Assembly (NCBI GenBank): GCA_045653425.1
Contig: JAZOLU010000023.1
Coordinates: 1 to 46,096 of the forward strand
DNA: 46,096 bases
Source: RGIG3009 sp045653425
GTDB taxonomy: Bacteria > Bacillota > Clostridia > Oscillospirales > Acutalibacteraceae
Direction: 5' to 3'
Shown: piece after piece, positions 41,105-46,096 of the stretch
Numbering within the stretch: the stretch's first letter is position 1
Layout of the letters: each line of letters opens with the position of its first letter
The notes under the pieces: generated by a model
Told to the model about the DNA's origin: nothing
The model's database searches: none
Seen by the model: only the letters and a program-made list of their open reading frames with translations
Position numbers and translations under genes: made by a program

Positions 41105-42583
41105 TCAAAAATATTTTTCAAAAACATCTTTATAGTTTAACTTATACCACATAAGAATTAAGGCATACTTAACAAAAAGTGCACCATGAGACTTTGGAAA
41201 AAGGTACTTAATCTTTCCTATGGAATTTAAAAACCAAGCATCTATTCCAAGGGATATAAATTGTTGTTTCATTTCATCAGAAATACCACCTCTGGCATAA
41301 ATCCCCCGGCGGGTATCTTCCATAATTTTGTATGCATATCCTGTATTTGATATACCTTTGATTTTCAACTTGTTTTGCAAGTAATTAAACACATCATCCC
41401 GATAGGCTATTATATTGCTTACAGATTTACCATTTTTAATCAATTCCTTAGCCTCATCTAACCAAACATCCGTACCATGTGAAAGTCCTGATATTTGTAT
41501 CAAATCATTAAATGTTGTTACAGGTATTTCATTAAGCAGTTCTTTAGAAAATTCCGATGAAAATTCAGGGATTCCCTCTGTGCTAACTTTTTTAAATGAT
41601 TCCAATACACTTTCACAGGCAAAATCGATATTTTTAAATAATGTATTAGTTTCTTGCTCTAATAATCTAAAAGAATCTAATTCTTTATTTATCATTAATG
41701 TAAACGAAGGATACTGTCTTAAACTATCATAATAATCCTCAAAAGGCAGTTCGTCTCCATTAGTGATATTTGATATTTTTTCGTTTATAACTACGTTGGT
41801 CTTAATATTGGAGTGTTCTTTTCGTACTAAAGTAACAACGTCATTTCCTTCAAAATATTTTGCAAACATATTTCTAACATCTTGATATAGTCGTTCTGAA
41901 ACAGAAATATCAAAATGCATATTTTTACAAACAGATACCCTAAATGTTTCAAAAGGCAAATTATGTCCGTCCCGCTGAAACTCTGCACCACACGAACAAA
42001 ACTTTTTAGGAAGGTCCCAACCGCAAAGTGCCGTTTCATCAAATTCAATTTTAAAACAGTGTGGACAAAAATAATGTGGTTTTAATGGATTTATTTCAGT
42101 AGCACCTAAAACATAAGCAATAAACGATGCACCTATTCCACCCTTGACACGAATATGTTCTCCCATATCATTTGCTATAGATTTCATTTTACTTAGAAAA
42201 TCAAAATATACAATGATATCAGTCTCCTGAAATTCGGCAAATTCGCTCAAATAACGATTTAGAATTTCAACAGGCAACTGATTGCCATAACGAGTTCGTA
42301 ACGTTTGGTGAGTGTTTTTCCATAACTTGTTTTTCATCGCAAATACTCCTTTTTCACTTCCGTTTTTCGCGGAATGGTATTTGCAAGCTAAAAGCTCATC
42401 AACGGTTATTCCTAAAACTTCGCTAAGTTTATAAAGAGTTTTAATTTGCGGTTTTGCAGAACCATTCTCCCACTTTGAAACCGCTTTATCGGATACGCCG
42501 ACGAGCATACCAAGTTGATACTGCGACAGGCCACGACGCTCTCTCAACTCGTGCAGAAAATTACCAAAACTATAGTCTCTCAT
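41105..42583 (-). CDS. XRE helix-turn-helix protein fused to degenerate PolC-like segments
   Basis: The 492-residue product starts with an XRE-type HTH (about 5-65: LRERRGLSQYQLGMLVGVSD, KAVSKWENGSAKP). Residues about 105-255 read like part of PolC: VKGGIGASFIAYVLGATEINP, LKPHYFCPHC, the second zinc half FCSCGAEFQRDGHNLPFETF. Residues about 335-492 match another PolC stretch: EGIPEF, DLIQISGLSHGTDVWLDEA, YRDDVFNYL, IKYLFPKSHGALFVKYAL. The stretch that carries PolC's DID metal-binding aspartates reads HFDIS, and the segment with the third aspartate is missing, so polymerase activity is unlikely. No PHP or exonuclease domain is present. The gene is visibly AT-rich, indicating transfer. The ATG follows AAGGAGG. 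Confidence 0.85.
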   Translation of the reverse strand: MRDYSFGNFLHELRERRGLSQYQLGMLVGVSDKAVSKWENGSAKPQIKTLYKLSEVLGITVDELLACKYHSAKNGSEKGVFAMKNKLWKNTHQTLRTRYGNQLPVEILNRYLSEFAEFQETDIIVYFDFLSKMKSIANDMGEHIRVKGGIGASFIAYVLGATEINPLKPHYFCPHCFKIEFDETALCGWDLPKKFCSCGAEFQRDGHNLPFETFRVSVCKNMHFDISVSERLYQDVRNMFAKYFEGNDVVTLVRKEHSNIKTNVVINEKISNITNGDELPFEDYYDSLRQYPSFTLMINKELDSFRLLEQETNTLFKNIDFACESVLESFKKVSTEGIPEFSSEFSKELLNEIPVTTFNDLIQISGLSHGTDVWLDEAKELIKNGKSVSNIIAYRDDVFNYLQNKLKIKGISNTGYAYKIMEDTRRGIYARGGISDEMKQQFISLGIDAWFLNSIGKIKYLFPKSHGALFVKYALILMWYKLNYKDVFEKYF

Positions 42584-42608
42584 AACATCCTCCTTGCTTG
42601 CTAATTAC

Positions 42609-42637
42609 ATTATACTTATGTCGTATCCATAGCACAA
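42609..42637 (-). promoter_or_regulatory. Promoter of the HTH-PolC-like gene
   Basis: Minus strand TTGTGC (42632-42637) and TATAAT (42609-42614), spacer 17. It could be self-regulated by the HTH domain. Confidence 0.7.
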
Positions 42638-42689
42638 GAGTGTAAATATCTACCTGCGGTAGAATATATCTAAAAGGTAAGGCAGGAAT

Positions 42690-42942
42690 AACTGTCATAC
42701 TTTCGACAGTTTTACTGCTTGAAAACAGAGTTTTCAACGGCATTTTATTCGGTATGATTTTCGATGTGTCTGTATGATTTTTGTCATACCATCAAAAAAT
42801 AGAGTTATCTCGCAAATTCGTGATAACTCTATTTGTATATATAACTTGAAATTTCTGATGAAAAATGGTATATTGAATTTAAAAAATTGCTTGTTGTTAT
42901 GCGGAAATTTCAACTTGTGGAAGCGACTGCCACAAGTTGAAA
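42690..42942. repeat. Three hairpins in the AT-rich gap upstream of the HTH-PolC-like gene
   Basis: AACTGTC/GACAGTT (42690-42711); AAATAGAGTTATC with its 13-base complement (42797-42834); and TTTCAACTTGTGG with its 13-base complement (42908-42942). No gene is convincing between 42584 and 42945. These may be terminators or ends of the transferred segment. Confidence 0.5.
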
Positions 42943-42945
42943 AGA

Positions 42946-43052
42946 GAGCCTCCACTTGTCAGGGGAGGTGGCACGGCGTCGCCGTGTCGGAGGGGTAGTT
43001 ATCTCTCCCTCAGTCAGCTTCACTGACAGCTCCCTCGTCAGAGGGAGCCAAG
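42946..43052. repeat. Dispersed intergenic repeat common in gut Clostridia
   Basis: The segment starts GAGCCTCC and contains GGGGAGGTGGCACGGCG, a GTCAG-CTTCA-CTGAC stem, and CTCCCTC-GTCA-GAGGGAG, ending GCCAAG. I recall near-identical palindromic segments scattered between genes in many Ruminococcaceae and related genomes. It shows no coding capacity. Confidence 0.75.
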
Positions 43053-43060
43053 GCGTAGAT

Positions 43061-43089
43061 TTGTCCTTGATTTAACACAAGCATACAAT
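43061..43089 (+). promoter_or_regulatory. Promoter of membrane protein-cwlD-radA unit
   Basis: TTGTCC (43061-43066) and TACAAT (43084-43089), spacer 17, directly after the dispersed repeat. Confidence 0.7.
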
Positions 43090-43124
43090 AAGCGGGAGGG
43101 GAATCTATCCAGAGGTGAACGACG

Positions 43125-43721
43125 ATGAAAAAAACAATAGTACAACGAGCATTGAGTTTGTATGGGCGGCTGATACTCGCTTCCGTAATGGGTGTGTTTA
43201 TGTATTTGTCGGTTGGTGTCATTACCACCGCGCTTACGCAGGACACCCAAACGCTGAGCACCGGTGCCTCGTTTGCGATGAACTTGGCGGCGCTGGTCAT
43301 TCAAGGGTTTTTGACATTGGGCATTGTGTATGCCGAAATGGCACGGCAGGGCGACAAAGATAGCGGCCCCGCTATGTTTGGCGGCGTACACAGCAACCCG
43401 CACACCGGTTTGTGGGTGGGTTTGGTTGCATCGGTACCGGCACTTTTATCGTGGTTGGTGCTGATTGCGGAAAAATTGTTTGGTTTTTGGGGCACTTACG
43501 CGGCGGTATACCGCTTGGGGCAGTTGTCGCTGTACCCGCTGGTGGTGTGGTCGTTGGGCGCGGAGGTTATGGTGCCGGCGGCACGCATTGGTTGGGGCGG
43601 AATTGTTGCCGCCGTTATTCCCACGGTGGTTATTGTGGCGGCGGCGTGGGGCTCGTATTACGTTAGTTATCGGCAACTGGGCATTGCCAAACGGTTGATG
43701 TATAAAAAGAAAAACAAATAA
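43125..43721 (+). CDS. Unknown four- to five-helix membrane protein
   Basis: The 198-residue protein is not one I recognise. Hydrophobic segments lie at about 14-36, 48-70, 92-113, 128-150 and 157-178, and the C-terminus is lysine-rich (KRLMYKKKNK), suggesting a cytosolic end. It begins a unit with cwlD (41-base gap) and radA (19-base gap). A GAGGTG site precedes the ATG. The neighbourhood suggests an envelope role, but nothing in the sequence shows it. Confidence 0.65.
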   Translation: MKKTIVQRALSLYGRLILASVMGVFMYLSVGVITTALTQDTQTLSTGASFAMNLAALVIQGFLTLGIVYAEMARQGDKDSGPAMFGGVHSNPHTGLWVGLVASVPALLSWLVLIAEKLFGFWGTYAAVYRLGQLSLYPLVVWSLGAEVMVPAARIGWGGIVAAVIPTVVIVAAAWGSYYVSYRQLGIAKRLMYKKKNK

Positions 43722-43762
43722 CCGCCGCCTCCCGCGCGTATATATGCGAGGGAGGGTGGATT

Positions 43763-44455
43763 ATGAATAACAGGTTTTACACGGCGGCCACGGATATGGC
43801 GATTACCCTGGCTTGCGGTGCGTTGTTGCTTACTATGGCGGGCGGACTGGTTATGCGGCGGGCCGATACCCAAAGTGCGGCCGCACCGTATATTGTGATT
43901 GACGCCGGTCACGGCGGCGAAGACGGCGGTGCGGTGGCAGTAGACGGCACGCAGGAAAAGACGTTGAATTTAGCCATATCGCGTTCTCTGTGCGATATGC
44001 TGACGGTAATGGGGTTTGCCACGGAAATGACCCGCACGGAGGATGGTATGCTGAACGTGGTGGGCGATACGTTGCGTGAACGTAAGGTGAGCGACACGCG
44101 CAATCGGCTGGCAAAGATTGAACAGGCAGACATTGCCGTGAGTATTCACCAAAACAAATTCCCGCAAATGCAGTATTACGGCACGCAGGTGTTTTACTCT
44201 GCCAATACGCCGGAAAGCCGCGTGTTGGCAGAAAGCGTGAGGGAGCAGGTTGTCTCCCTGCTTCAGCCAAACAACAAGCGCGAGTGCAAAGCGGGAGATT
44301 CCGGCATCTATTTATTGCATTACGCCACCCGTCCTATGGTGCTGGTGGAATGTGGGTTTCTTTCCAACCAAGCGGAATTGGAGAAATTAAAGGACGGGGA
44401 ATACCAAAGCCAACTGGCGTTTTCGGTGGCGGCGGGTATCATGACGTATTTTTAA
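43763..44455 (+). CDS. cwlD: N-acetylmuramoyl-L-alanine amidase, CwlD-like
   Basis: Zinc amidase of the Amidase_3 family, 230 residues with an N-terminal signal-anchor (about 10-32). Zinc ligands and the catalytic glutamate are in IVIDAGHGGEDGG, the glutamate of QEKTLNL, ISIHQN-type VSIHQNKFP and VLVECGFLSN. Size and layout match CwlD, which removes peptide from muramic acid so that muramic-delta-lactam can form in spore cortex. That role supports a spore-former but is inferred from family. Confidence 0.9.
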   Translation: MNNRFYTAATDMAITLACGALLLTMAGGLVMRRADTQSAAAPYIVIDAGHGGEDGGAVAVDGTQEKTLNLAISRSLCDMLTVMGFATEMTRTEDGMLNVVGDTLRERKVSDTRNRLAKIEQADIAVSIHQNKFPQMQYYGTQVFYSANTPESRVLAESVREQVVSLLQPNNKRECKAGDSGIYLLHYATRPMVLVECGFLSNQAELEKLKDGEYQSQLAFSVAAGIMTYF

Positions 44456-44474
44456 CCGTCCAAAGGAGAAAGCG

Positions 44475-45821
44475 ATGGCAGGAAAACAAAAAACGATGTA
44501 TGTCTGCGCCGAGTGCGGCGGGCAGTTTCCCAAGTGGTCGGGGCGGTGCCCGCAGTGCGGGGAGTGGAACACGCTTAACGAAGAGGTGACCGTGGCAACA
44601 CGTGGCGGTGCCGTTAAGGGGAGCGCGGAAATTTGTCGCATTGATGCGATAGACACGCAGGCAGAAACCCGTTACCCCACGGGAATGAAAGAACTGGACC
44701 GCGTGTTGGGCGGTGGCATTGTGCCCGGCGGGATGATGCTTATTGGCGGTGACCCCGGCATTGGAAAATCTACGTTGTTGCTGCAAATTTGCGGGCATTT
44801 AAGCCAAAATTACCGCGTGTTGTACGCTTCCGGCGAAGAATCGGCGCGGCAAATTAAACTGCGCGCGGAGCGGCTTGGCGTGGACAACGGCGAATTGCTG
44901 TTGCTATGCGAAACGGATATGGACGTTATTTTGAACGCGATGTCCACGCAAAAGCCGGATATTGTGATTGTGGACTCCATTCAAACGGTAAGTTTGTCGG
45001 AGGTTGCCTCCTCGCCCGGCAGTGTTACACAGGTGCGGGAGTGTACTGGCGCGCTGATGCGCGTTGCCAAGCGGGAAGATATTCCGGTGTTTATTGTGGG
45101 CCACGTGAACAAAGACGGCGCGATTGCCGGCCCCAAAGTGATGGAACACATTGTGGATTGTGTGTTGTACTTTGAGGGCGACCCACACAGCAACTATCGT
45201 ATGTTGCGGTGTGCCAAAAACCGTTACGGCTCTACCAACGAAATTGGCGTGTTTGAAATGCGGGACAAAGGGCTGTGCGAGGTGGAAAACCCATCGCTTA
45301 TGTTACTGTCCGGCCGACCGAAAAACGTTAGCGGCACCTGTGTTGCGTGTACTATGGAGGGCTCGCGCCCGTTGCTCGCCGAGGTGCAAGGGTTGGTATC
45401 CCCTACCGGTTTTGGTAATCCGCGGCGTATGGCAACGGGGTTTGACAATAACCGGTTGGCGTTGTTGTTAGCGGTTCTGGAAAAACGGTGCGGGTTCTTT
45501 TTCTCCAATTTAGATACCTACTTAAACATCATTGGCGGCTTGCGGCTGGACGAGCCGGCGGCGGATTTGCCGGTGGCACTGGCGCTGATTTCCAGCTTAA
45601 AGGACAAGCCGATGGATGAAGGCGTGGTCGCGTTTGGCGAAGTGGGGCTGGCAGGCGAACTGCGCTCGGTGTCGGGTGCCGAACAACGCATTGCGGAGGC
45701 GGCACGGCTGGGCTTTACACGCGTCATCGTGCCGGCACACACGCTAAAAACGTTGTCGGGGCAACAGAGTATTGAAGTGGTTGGTGCCGCCACGTTGCGA
45801 GAAGCATACGAAAAATTATAA
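44475..45821 (+). CDS. radA: DNA repair protein RadA (Sms)
   Basis: RecA-like ATPase/helicase that promotes branch migration, 448 residues. An N-terminal zinc ribbon (CAECGGQFPKWSGRCPQCGEW) precedes Walker A GGDPGIGKST at about 90 and Walker B VIVDSIQTV. The RadA-specific KNRYG motif lies in CAKNRYGSTNEIGVFEM. The Lon-protease-like C-terminal domain (GGLRLDEPAADLPVALAL, FGEVGLAGELRSVSGAEQRIAEA) follows. It is the last gene of its unit. Confidence 0.97.
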   Translation: MAGKQKTMYVCAECGGQFPKWSGRCPQCGEWNTLNEEVTVATRGGAVKGSAEICRIDAIDTQAETRYPTGMKELDRVLGGGIVPGGMMLIGGDPGIGKSTLLLQICGHLSQNYRVLYASGEESARQIKLRAERLGVDNGELLLLCETDMDVILNAMSTQKPDIVIVDSIQTVSLSEVASSPGSVTQVRECTGALMRVAKREDIPVFIVGHVNKDGAIAGPKVMEHIVDCVLYFEGDPHSNYRMLRCAKNRYGSTNEIGVFEMRDKGLCEVENPSLMLLSGRPKNVSGTCVACTMEGSRPLLAEVQGLVSPTGFGNPRRMATGFDNNRLALLLAVLEKRCGFFFSNLDTYLNIIGGLRLDEPAADLPVALALISSLKDKPMDEGVVAFGEVGLAGELRSVSGAEQRIAEAARLGFTRVIVPAHTLKTLSGQQSIEVVGAATLREAYEKL

Positions 45822-45830
45822 ACAAACAAA

Positions 45831-45857
45831 AATTCTCCGGAAACGGAGAATTTTTTA
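45831..45857 (+). terminator. Terminator after radA
   Basis: AATTCTCCG (45831-45839), GAAA loop, CGGAGAATT (45844-45852), then T-rich sequence. Confidence 0.92.
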
Positions 45858-45916
45858 TTGTAAACGAAAACCACGCGATAGTCGCGTGGTTCAAAAGAGG
45901 TTTACCGATGAAAAGA

Positions 45917-45979
45917 CCTCCGATTGTGTTAAGATAAAAGCGACCTGCCAGTCACGAGAACAAAAAACACAATCGGAGG
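45917..45979 (+). promoter_or_regulatory. RBS-sequestering stem in the tnpA leader
   Basis: CCTCCGATTGTGTT (45917-45930) is perfectly complementary to 45966-45979, which contains the CGGAGG ribosome-binding site of tnpA. The pairing would hide the site, as known for IS200, limiting transposase synthesis. Confidence 0.8.
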
Positions 45980-45987
45980 AAAAAGCA

Positions 45988-46096
45988 ATGAAAAAAGAAA
46001 CAATCGATACCAGTAGTTTAGCACACACAAAATGGAATTGCAAGTATCATATAGTGTTCGCCCCAAAGTACAGACGGAAAGTGTTTTTCGAAGAAA
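45988..46096 (+). CDS. tnpA: IS200/IS605 transposase TnpA (partial, cut by window end)
   Basis: Thirty-six codons are visible: MKKETIDTSSLAHTKWN then CKYHIVFAPKYRRKVFFEE. This is the conserved start of Y1 (HUH) single-strand transposases, which excise and insert single-stranded IS DNA at replication forks. The catalytic HUH and tyrosine residues lie beyond the window. The ATG is eight bases after GGAGG. Confidence 0.92.
   Translation, partial: MKKETIDTSSLAHTKWNCKYHIVFAPKYRRKVFFEE

Larger units (their letters stand above)
45869..46096 (+). mobile_element. IS200/IS605-family insertion sequence (5' part)
   Basis: A 10-bp hairpin (AACCACGCGA at 45869-45878, complement at 45882-45891, loop TAG) matches the subterminal hairpin that Y1 transposases recognise at the left end. 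It is followed by the tnpA leader and start of tnpA. The element continues beyond the window, and the exact cleavage end cannot be set. It lies just downstream of the radA terminator, so insertion harmed no gene. Confidence 0.85.

Noticed and set aside
42774..42998. 74-codon plus-strand frame in the AT-rich gap
   Set aside because: It runs across two perfect hairpins and into the dispersed repeat; no ribosome-binding site.

Overview
The window is a chromosomal replication-origin region of a Clostridia member, most likely an Oscillospirales/Ruminococcaceae-type gut Firmicute. The evidence is the Firmicute order dnaN-yaaA-recF-remB-gyrB, the rpmH-rnpA-yidD-yidC-jag cluster, the sporulation-type wall genes spoIID-like and cwlD, a ParABS system with a consensus parS, and dispersed intergenic repeats typical of gut Clostridia. 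All identifications come from reading the sequence; no database search was run.

Layout. Positions 1-3240 (minus strand) hold parA-parB-serS with parS sites at both ends. Positions 3480-11200 are mostly plus strand: a family 4 uracil-DNA glycosylase, a degenerate D,D-carboxypeptidase-like protein, a divergent DUF6198 membrane protein and nitroreductase, the glycolytic operon pgk-tpiA-gpmI, and two small genes diverging from a long palindrome. Positions 11252-22074 (minus) form one long unit, dnaN-yaaA-recF-remB-gyrB-two YcxB-like membrane proteins-gyrA-mnmE. The dnaN-dnaA gap (22075-22368) is a well-formed oriC: DnaA-box-like sites, a short G-rich block, DnaA-trio-like repeats, then an AT-rich stretch. 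dnaA follows on the minus strand. Positions 24030-26879 (plus) are rpmH-rnpA-yidD-yidC-jag. Then come rsmA (minus), mnmG-rsmG-DUF896 (plus) and a DUF3048 lipoprotein (minus).

From 32 kb the region becomes accessory in character: a tRNA-Arg(CCU), a branched array of small hairpins, a mini-ORF remnant, a TetR/CDF metal-efflux pair, a standalone PduL-type phosphotransacylase, a second hairpin array, a DUF2238-like membrane protein, a SpoIID-like protein, citrate synthase, an unknown membrane protein and gapA. At 41105-42583 lies a visibly AT-rich gene encoding an XRE helix-turn-helix domain fused to pieces of PolC (Gram-positive DNA polymerase III alpha) with the catalytic core damaged; this is the most unusual protein here. 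After a dispersed repeat come an unknown membrane protein, cwlD and radA. The window ends inside an IS200/IS605 element, in the start of its tnpA.

How it works together. Replication initiation (dnaA, oriC, dnaN), topology (gyrA/B), repair (recF, radA, udg), segregation (parABS), translation and tRNA modification (serS, mnmE, mnmG, rsmA, rsmG, rpmH, rnpA), membrane insertion (yidC, yidD) and lower glycolysis (gapA, pgk, tpiA, gpmI) are housekeeping. The parts most worth follow-up are the HTH-PolC fusion, the two nested hairpin arrays with inverted spacers, the pseudo-carboxypeptidase and the fine structure of oriC.
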